Assembly: GCF_000495855.1 (NCBI RefSeq) | Contig: NZ_AWGF01000002.1 | Span: 186,001 to 250,000, forward strand | Length of the DNA: 64,000 nt | Reading direction: 5' to 3' | From: Asticcacaulis sp. YBE204 | GTDB taxonomy: Bacteria; Pseudomonadota; Alphaproteobacteria; Caulobacterales; Caulobacteraceae | In this document: piece after piece, positions 24,191 to 33,054 of the stretch | Layout of the letters: every line of letters starts with the position of its first letter | Numbering within the stretch: the first letter of the stretch is position 1 | Made by a program: the position numbers and the translations under genes | The notes under the pieces: model-generated | What the model was told of the DNA's origin: nothing | Databases searched by the model: none | The model's input: only the letters and a program-made list of their open reading frames with translations

Positions 24191-26779
24191 TTAACCCTGA
24201 GGCGACTTCTTGCCCTTGAAGCCGCCCACATCGACGACCTCGGCTTCGGTCTGGTTACGGTTGACGCCCCACAGCAGGATCGCCGGCGCCGCGACGTAGA
24301 TCGACGAATAGGTGCCGATGATGATACCGAAGATCAGAGCTACCGAGAAGGAAAACAGCGCCTCCCCGCCCAGCACGGCCAGACCGGTCAGGGCCATGAC
24401 CGCCGTCACGCCGGTGATGATCGTCCGCGACAGGGTCTCGTTGATCGACAGATCGACGATGTCCTTGAGCGGCAGCTTTTTGTATTTACGCAGGTTTTCA
24501 CGGATACGGTCGAAGACGACGACGGTGTCGTTCATCGAATAGCCGATGATGGTCAGGATCGCCGCGACCGCGGTCAGGGTGAATTCCAGCTTGAAGATGG
24601 CGAACAAACCAAACGTCAGGATCACGTCGTGGACGAGGCCGAAGACGGCGCCCAGACCGAACTGCCACTCGAAACGGAACCAGATATAGACCATCATCAG
24701 GCCGATGGCCCAAACCAGGGCCAGCACGCCACCGGTCAGCAGTTCGCCCGATACCTTCGGGCCGACCACGGTGGCAGGCTTGAAGGTCGCGTCCGGGAAC
24801 TCGGCCTTGAGGCTGGCCTGCACCTTGTCGACCGCCGCGCCGGGATTGCCCGCCGGGGTTTCGAAACGGATCAGGGCCTGCTCATTATTCGTACCCGCCG
24901 TCTGAACCTGAAGGTCGTGCAGATTGAGCTTGTTGAGCGTCTCGCGCACCGCGCCGTCATCGACGCGCTGGGTACGGCTCATTTCCAGAATCGTCCCGCC
25001 CTTGAAATCGACGCCGCAGTTCAGGCCACCGCACGGCGGGGTCCCCGGCCAGATGGTGAAGAACAGCGAGGCGCAAACGAGGCCGACCGAAATCATGCCG
25101 GCCACCTTCGAAAAGCGGACGAAGTTGAAATTGGTCTTTTGCGGCAGGATCTTGATCAGCGGCCACTTGGAATGATTGACGTGATCCTCGATCGGCAGGG
25201 TCTTGGGGCGACGGGCCTGATACCACCAGGCGAGCAAAACCTGCGTGACCAGAACCGCCGAAAAGACGGAGGTCACAACACCCAGCGACAGGGTCCAGGC
25301 GAAGCCGCGGACCGGTCCCGCGCCGAAGAAGAACATGATCGCCGCGGCCCCCAGTGAGGTCAGGTTGGCATCGACGATGGTCTCGATGGCCTTGGAGAAA
25401 CCGGCGTCCAGCGCCCCGATAACGTTACGCCCCGCTCGGACTTCGTCGCGCATCCGCTCATAGATCAGCACGTTGGCGTCCACGGCCACGGCAAGCGTCA
25501 GGATCAGACCGGCGATACCCGGCAGCGTCAGGGTCGCTTGCGTCACCGACATGCCGGCGATCAGCAGGACGAGGTTGACCAACAGGGCCGCGATCGAGAT
25601 GCCGCCGAACAGCCAGCCATAGGCCAGCACCATGAAGATCAGAACCGAGATGAAAGCGATAATGGTCGAAAGCTGGCCCTTGGCCACCGAGTCGGCGCCC
25701 AATTCAGCCGAGACGACGCGCTGTTCCTCGATATTAAGAGGCGCAGTCAAGGCCCCGCCGTTGAGAATATTGACCATTTCCGAGGCTTCCTGAACCGTGA
25801 AGCCACCGGTGATCTGACCCGAACCACCCGTGATAGCGCTGACGATATTCGGCGCGGAAACGATCTTGCCGTCGAGGATAATGGCAAAGGGCTTGCCGAT
25901 ATTGGCGGCGGTCACTTCGCCGAATTTGCGCGCGCCCTGACCATCGAAGCGGAACCCGATCGCCGGACGGTTGTTCTGATCCGTGTCGACGAAGGCCTTG
26001 GTCAGGTTTTCACCCGATACGACAACGCGCTTTTTGACCACCATATAGGGGGCCAGCTTCGGATCGGAGGTCGGCAGCAGTTCCGAGCCCGGCGGAATAC
26101 GACCTGCCGCGAGGTCGGACGGGCTCACCGACTGATCGACCATCTGGAAGGTCAGCTTCGCCGTCGTGCCGATCACGCGCTTCAACTGCTCCGGATCGCT
26201 TTCGCCGGGGGCCTGCACCATGATGCGGTTGGCACCCTGACGGATAATCGTCGGTTCCTTGGTCCCCAGATTGTCGATACGGCGGCGCACGGTTTCGATC
26301 GAGGCATCCACCGCGCCGGTCGAGGCAGCAGCCTTGCCTTCGGGGGTGTAGGTCAGGCGGATCGTCTGGCCGTCACGGTTCAGGTTGAACTCGCGCGCCG
26401 ACGGATTGTTGGCCAGCGGCGTCGCCAGCGCGTTGAGGGTGGTCTGGGCCTGTGCGACCTGAGCCGCGTCGTTAATGGTAACACGTACCGTGTCGCCCTG
26501 CGCCGTCAGACCGGTAAAGGCGATATTGGCCGTCCGCAGGCGCTCGCGCACCTCTTCGGTCAGGTTCTTCACCCGCTCCGCCGCCAGGGCATCGGTATCG
26601 ACCTCCAGCAGCAGTTGCGAGCCGCCTTGCAGGTCGAGACCCAGATTCAGCCCGTTCTGCGGCAGGAATTTCAGATTGTCCTTGACGCTGTGCGGCAGGA
26701 CGTTCGGCAGGGAAAACCAGATACCGGCGAGGGTGGCGATGACCACCAGCGCGATTTTCCAGCGTGAAATTTGCATCAT
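24191..26779 (-). CDS. secDF: Fused protein translocase subunit SecDF
   Basis: SecD and SecF use the proton gradient to pull proteins through SecYEG. Here both are in one 862-residue chain. The SecD half starts MMQISRWKIALVVIATLAGI, with DLQGGSQLLLEVD and GLILTLAVAVDANVLIYERM. The SecF half begins near residue 560, with GVDFKGGTILEMSRT and GYSMNDTVVVFDRIRENLRK. About 12 membrane segments are expected. Caulobacter has separate secD and secF as far as I recall, so the fusion is notable. ATG 26776, one codon in, is an equal alternative start. Confidence 0.95.
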   Translation of the reverse strand: MMQISRWKIALVVIATLAGIWFSLPNVLPHSVKDNLKFLPQNGLNLGLDLQGGSQLLLEVDTDALAAERVKNLTEEVRERLRTANIAFTGLTAQGDTVRVTINDAAQVAQAQTTLNALATPLANNPSAREFNLNRDGQTIRLTYTPEGKAAASTGAVDASIETVRRRIDNLGTKEPTIIRQGANRIMVQAPGESDPEQLKRVIGTTAKLTFQMVDQSVSPSDLAAGRIPPGSELLPTSDPKLAPYMVVKKRVVVSGENLTKAFVDTDQNNRPAIGFRFDGQGARKFGEVTAANIGKPFAIILDGKIVSAPNIVSAITGGSGQITGGFTVQEASEMVNILNGGALTAPLNIEEQRVVSAELGADSVAKGQLSTIIAFISVLIFMVLAYGWLFGGISIAALLVNLVLLIAGMSVTQATLTLPGIAGLILTLAVAVDANVLIYERMRDEVRAGRNVIGALDAGFSKAIETIVDANLTSLGAAAIMFFFGAGPVRGFAWTLSLGVVTSVFSAVLVTQVLLAWWYQARRPKTLPIEDHVNHSKWPLIKILPQKTNFNFVRFSKVAGMISVGLVCASLFFTIWPGTPPCGGLNCGVDFKGGTILEMSRTQRVDDGAVRETLNKLNLHDLQVQTAGTNNEQALIRFETPAGNPGAAVDKVQASLKAEFPDATFKPATVVGPKVSGELLTGGVLALVWAIGLMMVYIWFRFEWQFGLGAVFGLVHDVILTFGLFAIFKLEFTLTAVAAILTIIGYSMNDTVVVFDRIRENLRKYKKLPLKDIVDLSINETLSRTIITGVTAVMALTGLAVLGGEALFSFSVALIFGIIIGTYSSIYVAAPAILLWGVNRNQTEAEVVDVGGFKGKKSPQG

Positions 26780-26805
26780 GGGCGGGTAGACCTAAACATT
26801 ATAAA

Positions 26806-26842
26806 CGCAAAAAGCCTGCCCGCAGGATATGCGAACAGGCCG
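26806..26842 (-). terminator. Possible intrinsic terminator between yajC and secDF
   Basis: On the minus strand a GCCTG/CAGGC hairpin with a long loop is followed by TTTTTGCG. The stem is short, so partial termination that lowers secDF relative to yajC is the most that can be inferred. Confidence 0.45.
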
Positions 26843-26859
26843 GGTAGCTCATTGGAGTA

Positions 26860-27159
26860 TTAAGCGGCCTTATCGTTGGCGGCGGCCGGTTCACCCTTGG
26901 TGCGAACCTCGGTGACCATCGCCTTGACGACGCGGACATTGACGCCCGAAGCGATTTCGACCATCACCTCGGCGTCCTCGACGCGGGTGATCTTGCCGAT
27001 CATGCCGTTCGACAGGACGACCGTGTCGTTGCGCTTGATGCCGGAAATCTGGGCCTGATGCTCCTTGGCGCGCTTTTGCTGCGGGCGGATGATCAGGAAG
27101 TACATCAGGGCGAAAATCGCCACGAAGGGCAGAAGCTGAAGCAGGGCGGCTTGATCCAA
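26860..27159 (-). CDS. yajC: Preprotein translocase accessory subunit YajC
   Basis: Small membrane partner of SecDF. The 99-residue protein has one N-terminal membrane helix (LLQLLPFVAIFALMYFLIIR), then the signature RPQQKRAKEHQAQISGIKRN and DTVVLSNGMIGKITRVEDAE. The best start is TTG at 27159, seven bases after GGAGA; the upstream in-frame TTG at 27204 lacks a ribosome site. It leads the yajC-secDF operon. Confidence 0.92.
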   Translation of the reverse strand: MDQAALLQLLPFVAIFALMYFLIIRPQQKRAKEHQAQISGIKRNDTVVLSNGMIGKITRVEDAEVMVEIASGVNVRVVKAMVTEVRTKGEPAAANDKAA

Positions 27160-27290
27160 GACAGGGTCTCCGTCAGTCGGTGAGGCGCCCGAAAACAGGC
27201 GCAATTAGAGATGCGCCATACATAGGCGCAGAAACAAAAAGGTCAATGCGCTTTTTATAGGTCCCTTATGAGGTCGGCATCTGCAATCGT

Positions 27291-28451
27291 TTACGGCAGG
27301 ACCAGCGTTGGATCGAAGGGCTTGGCGATTTCCGACGATGGCGTGTAGCGTATCTCGAAGTGCAATTGCGCCCGGTCGACCGCACCGGTCTTGCCCAGCG
27401 TCCCCAGAGCCTGCCCCTGCTCTATCTTCTGGTTGGCCTTCACGCTGACCTTGCCCAGATGCGAATAGCCGGTGTAGAAGCCGTTGGCGTGCTTGATATA
27501 GACAGTATTGCCTAGTTCCTTCACCTGATCGCCGACATAGACGACCGTGCCTTCGTCGGCGGCGACGACCTCGGCACCTTCCGGCCCGCCGATATTGATG
27601 CCGTCATTGCGCACGTTCGGGCCGAGTTGACCGTAACGGACCAGCACATTGCCCTTGTACGGCCACACAAAGCGGCCCTTGCCGAGCTTCGCGATGCCCG
27701 TCTGATCGGGGAAGGCTTTGGAAATGACCGGCGGCGTGGGCTTGATCGGCTCGACCTTTTCGGCCTCCTTGACGACCGGCTTCGGAGTCGGCGGCACAAC
27801 GACGGGCTTGGGCGCAGGCGTAACGACCGTGGCGTCGGCCACCTTGACCGGCGGCTTTTCGACCGGTTTCACAGCGGGGGCCTTATCGGCTTGCGCGACG
27901 ACGGTCTTGACCTTTTCCGGTGCCGGACCGTTGGCGTAGGCCTCGATACCCTTGTCTTTCGCGGTTTCCGGCAGCAGCACCTTCTGCCCGATGCGCGTCA
28001 CCGACGACGCCGTCAGGCCGTTCAATTGATACAAGGTCTGGATCGGCACGCCGAACCGGCGCGACACGCCGTACAGCGTATCCTGCGCCTGCAAGGTATA
28101 GACGTAACCGGCGGTCAGGGTTTTGACAGAGGGCGTCACGGCGGGCTTCGCCGCAGCCGGTTTCGGCTCGGGCGTTTTCACCGCAAGCACCTTATCGGCA
28201 GGCGGCGGCGGCGGAGGAGGGGGCGGCGGCAATTCGTTGGTCGTGATCTGCCCTTTCGTCCCCAGCCCCTGCACCCCGGCATTTTCGTCGACCGGCGGCT
28301 CAGGCGTCAGGGCCTTTTCAGGCGACGGCGCCTCGGCGACCGGCTTGTCCTGCATATAGATCGGATATTTGGGAGCCTGAGGCGCGACCGTACAGCCGGC
28401 CAGACCGACACCGGCTGCCAGAAGTGTGGAGAAAAGAAACTGGACGCGCAT
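27291..28451 (-). CDS. LysM and degenerate LytM (M23) lipoprotein, DipM/NlpD-like
   Basis: Likely a septal amidase activator. The 386-residue protein has a lipoprotein signal (lipobox LAGC), a proline-rich region with a run of ten prolines, one LysM domain (YTLQAQDTLYGVSRRFGVPI, about residues 117-160), a Pro/Lys linker and a C-terminal LytM domain. In LytM the zinc motif HxxxD reads NDGIN, so the first ligands are lost, while HLGK and LHFEIR remain; such degeneration is usual in NlpD, EnvC and DipM activators. Position near pcm and surE matches nlpD/dipM. It is shorter than Caulobacter DipM, which I recall has four LysM repeats. Confidence 0.88.
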   Translation of the reverse strand: MRVQFLFSTLLAAGVGLAGCTVAPQAPKYPIYMQDKPVAEAPSPEKALTPEPPVDENAGVQGLGTKGQITTNELPPPPPPPPPPADKVLAVKTPEPKPAAAKPAVTPSVKTLTAGYVYTLQAQDTLYGVSRRFGVPIQTLYQLNGLTASSVTRIGQKVLLPETAKDKGIEAYANGPAPEKVKTVVAQADKAPAVKPVEKPPVKVADATVVTPAPKPVVVPPTPKPVVKEAEKVEPIKPTPPVISKAFPDQTGIAKLGKGRFVWPYKGNVLVRYGQLGPNVRNDGINIGGPEGAEVVAADEGTVVYVGDQVKELGNTVYIKHANGFYTGYSHLGKVSVKANQKIEQGQALGTLGKTGAVDRAQLHFEIRYTPSSEIAKPFDPTLVLP

Positions 28452-28669
28452 GATCGTCTCCCGGCACATTTCAGGACATCTTTATCCTCCCTTTATGAGG
28501 GAATTATGGATAACGAAAGATTACCGAAGACGCCTCTCGGTCACGTTTTAAAAAGGATTCGGGGGATCAATTTAAAAAAATAACGCACCCCTGCATCCAA
28601 ATCCCGGTCCGGCGGACATTCAGTCGCATAAGGCGATCGCTGGGGTCGTCCAAACCAAGGAAATCAATC

Positions 28670-29065
28670 ATGGACTATTTCGATCAATACTGGTGGCTGA
28701 TCTTCCCGATCCTCGGTATGGGAATGGGCTTTTTCGGCATGTACAGTGCCCACCGCACGCGCGCCGAAAAGATCAAACTGATCCGCTTCTATGTCGAACA
28801 GGGCAAGGAGCCGCCGCCCGCCCTGCTTGATGCCCTTAACGAAAACGGCACCGATGACGGCGGCTGCGGCGGTTCGCGGTCGGGTCGCATCACCAGCATT
28901 ATCTCGTCCTTTACCGTATTCGCCGCCCTCGCACTGGCCTTCGGCTATACCGGCTGGCGCACGGGCGAGACCGTGTTCATCGCTCTGGGGCTGGGTTTTG
29001 CACCCGCCGCCCTCGTCATGCTGATCCTGCTCATCTATCGCCTGCGTTCGGACCGCAAGAACTGA
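28670..29065 (+). CDS. DUF6249-like membrane protein
   Basis: The 131-residue protein MDYFDQYWWLIFPILGMGMG has an N-terminal membrane helix, a cytoplasmic stretch HRTRAEKIKLIRFYVEQGKEPPPALLDAL typical of DUF6249, a GGCGG segment and two C-terminal helices (FTVFAALALAFGYTGW; ALGLGFAPAALVMLILLIYR). It is one base upstream of an ECF sigma gene, so it probably belongs to that regulon or senses membrane state. Function unknown. Confidence 0.78.
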   Translation: MDYFDQYWWLIFPILGMGMGFFGMYSAHRTRAEKIKLIRFYVEQGKEPPPALLDALNENGTDDGGCGGSRSGRITSIISSFTVFAALALAFGYTGWRTGETVFIALGLGFAPAALVMLILLIYRLRSDRKN

Positions 29066-29066
29066 C

Positions 29067-29597
29067 GTGCATCACGCGGGGGACGAGCTACGCCTGTTGC
29101 AGGCGAAACAGGGATCGGATCAAGCCTTCGCGGCTCTGGTCGGCGCGCATCAGCAAGCGGTGCGCGCCTTCCTGCGTCGCCTGACGGCCTCCCCCGCCGA
29201 TGCCGACGATCTGGCGCAGGAGGCTTTTGTCACGGCGTGGTCTCGGCTCGATCGCCTCGCGCCGGGCGTCTCGTTCCGCACCTTCGTCTGCGGCATCGCC
29301 TACCGCAAGGCGCTCAACGACCGTCGCCGGTCGAAACGCCGCGGCGAACGCGACGGCGCGTGGCTGTCCCTGCATGACGATATCGAGACCCCGTCGCACG
29401 AGACGCGCCTGACGCTGGAAGCCGCGCTGCAAACCCTTCCGATCGAACAGCGCGCAGCGGTATCGCTCTGTGTGGCTGAAGACTATAGCCATGCCGAGGC
29501 CGCCGCGATTCTAGGGCTTCCCCTCGGCACTGTAAAATCGCATATTCAACGCGGCCGTGCGCGGCTGTGTGCTCTGTTAGGAGTGAAGGATGAGTGA
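29067..29597 (+). CDS. ECF-type RNA polymerase sigma factor
   Basis: The 176-residue protein has sigma region 2 (FLRRLTASPADADDLAQEAF, WSRLDRLAPGVSFRTFVCGIAYRKA) and region 4 (LQTLPIEQRAAVSLCVAEDY, SHAEAAAILGLPLGTVKSHI), the two-domain layout of extracytoplasmic-function sigma factors. The start is GTG at 29067, directly after the upstream stop. Its end overlaps the next gene by eight bases, the usual position of an anti-sigma factor. Confidence 0.9.
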   Translation: MHHAGDELRLLQAKQGSDQAFAALVGAHQQAVRAFLRRLTASPADADDLAQEAFVTAWSRLDRLAPGVSFRTFVCGIAYRKALNDRRRSKRRGERDGAWLSLHDDIETPSHETRLTLEAALQTLPIEQRAAVSLCVAEDYSHAEAAAILGLPLGTVKSHIQRGRARLCALLGVKDE

Positions 29598-29877
29598 CGC
29601 TTTAAAAGCGATCTTCGCCGCCGAACCGGTCGTGTCCACGCGCGACTGGGCGTTCGAACTGCGCGTTATGGCCGCCGTCGAGCGCCGACGCTTTCGTCGC
29701 AATGTCGTTCAGATGACCGTCGTTGCCTTGGCCGTCATCATGGCCGCCATTGCTCTGACACCCGCCCTGGCGCCGGTGCTGGACGGCCTGTATGCCCTGC
29801 CCGTCTTCGGGGTGATGATCAGCGTCATCCCCGCCGTCTTCGTGATATTGCGTCAGGCGCGGTTCAGCCGTCCTTAG
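29590..29877 (+). CDS. Small two-helix membrane protein, possible anti-sigma factor
   Basis: The 95-residue protein has a soluble N-terminus (ALKAIFAAEPVVSTRDWAFEL) and two membrane helices (TVVALAVIMAAIALTPALAP; ALPVFGVMISVIPAVFVILR). It overlaps the sigma gene by eight bases, so the two are coupled. No ZAS or RsiW zinc motif is seen, so the anti-sigma role is inferred from position and topology. The 3' end overlaps pcm by 14 bases on the other strand. Confidence 0.7.
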   Translation: MSDALKAIFAAEPVVSTRDWAFELRVMAAVERRRFRRNVVQMTVVALAVIMAAIALTPALAPVLDGLYALPVFGVMISVIPAVFVILRQARFSRP

Positions 29878-30517
29878 CGACGCCCTCGATCAGCGGCACG
29901 AAACGCACCTCGCCCAGATCCTCGACCTCATACGCTTCCGCCGTCCGCGTATAGCGCAGCAGACGCTGCACCGAGCCTCGGCCCTGCGGCGCGACCATGA
30001 TCCCCTTGACCTTGAGCTGCGACAGCAGCGGCATCGGCTCGTCCGGCAAGGCGGCGGTGACCAGTATCCGGTCGAACGGCGCCTGTTCCGGCCAGCCGGC
30101 CCAGCCGTCGGCAAAACGGTAGATGATATTTTCCAACATCAGCCGCTTGTGACGGATTTCCGCCTCCAGCATCAGCGAGCGGTAGCGCTCGATCGTATAG
30201 ACATAGCGCACTAGCCGCGACAGGATCGCTGTCTGATAACCCGACCCCGTGCCGATTTCCAGCACCCGGTGACGGCCTTCGAGTTTCAGCGCCTGCGTCA
30301 TCAGCGCCACGATATAGGGCTGCGAAATGGTCTGACCCGCCGCGATGGGAATGGCCGAATCTTCCCACGACCGGTCGAGGAACAGCTCCGGCACGAACAG
30401 GTCGCGCGGTGTATATTCCATCGCATGCAGCAGCTTATCGTCACTAATGCCCTGACTTTTCAGGCTGTCCAGCAGGCGCTCGATCCGGGTCTGGCCTTTT
30501 TCCGCATCGTCCATCAT
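29864..30517 (-). CDS. pcm: Protein-L-isoaspartate O-methyltransferase
   Basis: Repairs isoaspartyl residues with S-adenosylmethionine. The 217-residue protein has motif I intact (VLEIGTGSGYQTAIL near residue 84), the family segments YTPRDLFVPELF and TISQPYIVALMTQAL, and the later motif PFDRILVTAALPD. Its ATG overlaps the surE stop by four bases (ATGA), the classic surE-pcm pairing. Confidence 0.95.
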   Translation of the reverse strand: MMDDAEKGQTRIERLLDSLKSQGISDDKLLHAMEYTPRDLFVPELFLDRSWEDSAIPIAAGQTISQPYIVALMTQALKLEGRHRVLEIGTGSGYQTAILSRLVRYVYTIERYRSLMLEAEIRHKRLMLENIIYRFADGWAGWPEQAPFDRILVTAALPDEPMPLLSQLKVKGIMVAPQGRGSVQRLLRYTRTAEAYEVEDLGEVRFVPLIEGVAKDG

Positions 30518-31326
30518 TGATCGGCCTCCAGAACGACCTCGGTCGCGGCAACTTTTTTCGGCACAGCCCCGCCCAATACACCTTTGAAACTATTCAGAGT
30601 TTCATAGTGCGTCAGGTCCAGATGCAACGGCGTCACCGAAATACGATTTTCCGCCACGGCCTTCAGGTCCGTACCCTCAAGCAGGGTATGTTCATGGGCG
30701 TGGAAATCAAGCCAGTAATAGTTCCGACCGCGCGGATCGACGCGTTTCACCGCGTGCAGATCGTGCAGATCGCGGAACCCTTGCCGCGTCATTTCCACCC
30801 CTGCCACCGCCGCGTCGTCGCAATCGGGAAAATTGATATTGAAGATCAGGTTCTTTGCCCAGCCCTTTGACAACAAAGCGCTAATCACGGGCGCGCCGTG
30901 GATGCGCGACGCCTCCCATTGCGCTTCGATGTCCATGTCGAAATCGAGGCACTGCGACAAAGCGATCGACGGAATGCCCAGGCTCATCCCCTGCAAGGCC
31001 CCCGCCACCGTCCCCGACAGCGTCACGTCCTGCGCCAGATTGAAACCGCGATTGACGCCCGACAGCACAAGGTCCGGCGGTTCCGGCAGCAGATCATTGA
31101 CCGCGATCTGCACGCAGTCGGTCGGCGTCCCGCTCACCGCAAAGCTCTTTTCGTCCCGGCGATGCGCCCGGATGGGATCGTGTAGCGTGATGCCCCGCCC
31201 CTTGCCGGACTGCTCAGTGAGCGGCGCGCAAACCCACACATCGTCGCTCAGTTGCGCGGCGATTTCCCGCAGCACGGCCATGCCGTAGGCGTCGATACCG
31301 TCGTCATTGGTCAGGAGGATACGCAT
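30514..31326 (-). CDS. surE: 5'/3'-nucleotidase SurE
   Basis: Metal-dependent survival phosphatase acting on nucleoside monophosphates. The 270-residue protein starts MRILLTNDDGIDAYGMAVLR, containing the metal-binding DD pair (Asp8, Asp9). It has VCAPLTEQSGKGRGITL, GTPTDCVQIAVNDLL and LVLSGVNRGFNLAQDVTLSG, all family signatures. It is upstream of and coupled to pcm. Confidence 0.95.
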   Translation of the reverse strand: MRILLTNDDGIDAYGMAVLREIAAQLSDDVWVCAPLTEQSGKGRGITLHDPIRAHRRDEKSFAVSGTPTDCVQIAVNDLLPEPPDLVLSGVNRGFNLAQDVTLSGTVAGALQGMSLGIPSIALSQCLDFDMDIEAQWEASRIHGAPVISALLSKGWAKNLIFNINFPDCDDAAVAGVEMTRQGFRDLHDLHAVKRVDPRGRNYYWLDFHAHEHTLLEGTDLKAVAENRISVTPLHLDLTHYETLNSFKGVLGGAVPKKVAATEVVLEADQ

Positions 31327-31439
31327 GAAACCGTACTACTGCGATTTCGCGTAAATCCGCAAGCGGGGTTGCATTGCAGAGAAGAAGTTATGCAGGGTCA
31401 CGGACCCTGCACCCGTCACTTGGAGCGGATGATGCCGTC

Positions 31440-31550
31440 TTCCCCTCGCCCCTGCGGGGAGAGGGTGGCACGAAGTGCCGGGTGAGGGGGAAAGTTCCAA
31501 GTGCCGGAGTACCCCCCTCACCCCAGCCCTCTCCCCACAGGGCGAGGGAA
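31440..31550. repeat. 111-bp imperfect palindromic element
   Basis: Left arm starts TTCCCCTCGCCCCTGCGGGG and the right arm ends CTCTCCCCACAGGGCGAGGG plus AA; the arms pair with a few gaps. Inside are GGGTGAGGGGG and CCCCCCTCACCC. It ends exactly at the serS stop codon, so the whole serS-surE gap is largely this element. No coding capacity. Confidence 0.7.
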
Positions 31551-33023
31551 TTATCCGATATGCGTCAGACCGCCCATATAGCCCTGCAACACGTCAGGAA
31601 TGGCGATCCGGCCGCCTTCATCCTGATAGTTCTCCATGATCGCCACCAAGGTCCGGCCGACCGCCAGACCCGACCCGTTCAGCGTATGGACGAACCGCGT
31701 ACCCTTTTCGCCGGCCTTGCGTGTGCGGGCGTCCATGCGGCGGGCCTGGAAATCCCCGCAGTTAGAGCAGGAGGAAATCTCACGATAGGTATTTTGCGAC
31801 GGCAGCCATACCTCCAGATCATAGGTCTTGCGCGCGCCGAAGCCCATATCGCCCGTACACAGCAACATGGTGCGGAAGCTCAGGCCCAGCTTTTTGAGGA
31901 TCGCCTCGGCACATTCGGTCATGCGCTCGTGTTCCGCCGCCGACTCTTCCGGTGTGGTAATCGAGACCAGTTCGACCTTCTGGAACTGATGCTGGCGGAT
32001 CATGCCCTTGGTGTCGCGCCCCGCTGATCCGGCCTCAGCACGGAAACAGTTGGTCAGGGCCGTCAGGCGCAGCGGCAGTTCTTCCTCGGCGGTGATCGCT
32101 TCACGCACGAGGTTGGTCAGGGACACTTCGGCGGTGGGGATGAGGTAGCGAGTGCCATCCGCTTCCAACAATTCAGCCAATCGATTTCGCCCAGCTTCAT
32201 TTCTCTCTAAAAAAATAGAGTTTGGTTGTGGCGAGAGATAAGGATTTTTGCCAGTTTTATCTTTTATTTGTTCACCTTCTTCGATTAACTGAAACCAAAT
32301 GTCAGCTTTTCGAATACGTTCTGCCGCAACGGAAGTTTTAAACAAATCCTCTTCAAACTTTGGCAGCTGTCCCGTACCGAACAGCGCGTGGTCCTTGACC
32401 AGCACCGGCGGATTGACCTCCAGATAGCCGTGCTCGGTCGTCTGGGTGTCGAGCATCCACTGACCGATAGCGCGTTCCAACCGGGCCAGTTGCCCCTTGA
32501 GCACCACGAAGCGCGAACCGGACATCTTGGCCGCGGCCTCGAAGTCCATCAGTCCGCCCAACGGCCCTTTCAGAGCCTCACCCAGATCGGCGTGATCCTT
32601 GGCCGGGAAGCTCAGAATGTTCGGCGCACCGTGTTTGCGGATTTCGACATTACCCGCCTCGTCCTCGCCTTCCGGCACGTCGTCAAACGGGATATTCGGC
32701 AGCGAGGCCAGCAGATCGCGCAGTTCCGCGTCCTTGAGGCGCTCCTGTTCCTGAGCCTCGGCAATCGCGTCTTTAAGGCCCTCAACCTCGGTCATCAGTT
32801 CAACGGCGCGCGCCTCGTCCTTCTGAGCCTTGGCCTTGCCGATTTCACCGGACAGCTTTTTCAGTTGCGCCTGATTGGTCTCGAACGCCGTCTTGGCGGC
32901 GCGGAGATCCTTGTCCAGCGCCAGAAGCTGATCGACGTCGGCCTGTGCCGATTCGCGCCCCCGCGACGTCCAGCCCTTGAGGTAAATGTCCGGGGTTTCT
33001 CGCAGGGCTTTGATATCGTGCAT
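31551..33023 (-). CDS. serS: Serine--tRNA ligase with an expanded AT-rich loop
   Basis: Class II synthetase charging tRNA-Ser and tRNA-Sec. The 490-residue protein starts [20 protein letters not shown], has the N-terminal coiled coil (about residues 30-110) and class II motifs 2 ([20 protein letters not shown]) and 3 (near [18 protein letters not shown]). Most bacterial SerRS have roughly 10-20 residues between LPKFEEDLF and LIPTAEV. Here there are about 60, encoded by DNA near 38% GC (counted over 32161-32340) in a roughly 60% GC gene. The frame is intact and flanking motifs are normal. An in-frame start at 33062 was rejected as adding unrelated residues. Confidence 0.95.
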   Translation of the reverse strand: MHDIKALRETPDIYLKGWTSRGRESAQADVDQLLALDKDLRAAKTAFETNQAQLKKLSGEIGKAKAQKDEARAVELMTEVEGLKDAIAEAQEQERLKDAELRDLLASLPNIPFDDVPEGEDEAGNVEIRKHGAPNILSFPAKDHADLGEALKGPLGGLMDFEAAAKMSGSRFVVLKGQLARLERAIGQWMLDTQTTEHGYLEVNPPVLVKDHALFGTGQLPKFEEDLFKTSVAAERIRKADIWFQLIEEGEQIKDKTGKNPYLSPQPNSIFLERNEAGRNRLAELLEADGTRYLIPTAEVSLTNLVREAITAEEELPLRLTALTNCFRAEAGSAGRDTKGMIRQHQFQKVELVSITTPEESAAEHERMTECAEAILKKLGLSFRTMLLCTGDMGFGARKTYDLEVWLPSQNTYREISSCSNCGDFQARRMDARTRKAGEKGTRFVHTLNGSGLAVGRTLVAIMENYQDEGGRIAIPDVLQGYMGGLTHIG

Positions 33024-33054
33024 TTTAAAAATTCCAAGATCGAGTCTGGGGCAC

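Noticed and set aside
23492-25357. A 621-codon plus-strand frame over the squalene-synthase-like gene and secDF
   Set aside because: It spans two well-supported minus-strand genes and the repeat element and shows no domain.
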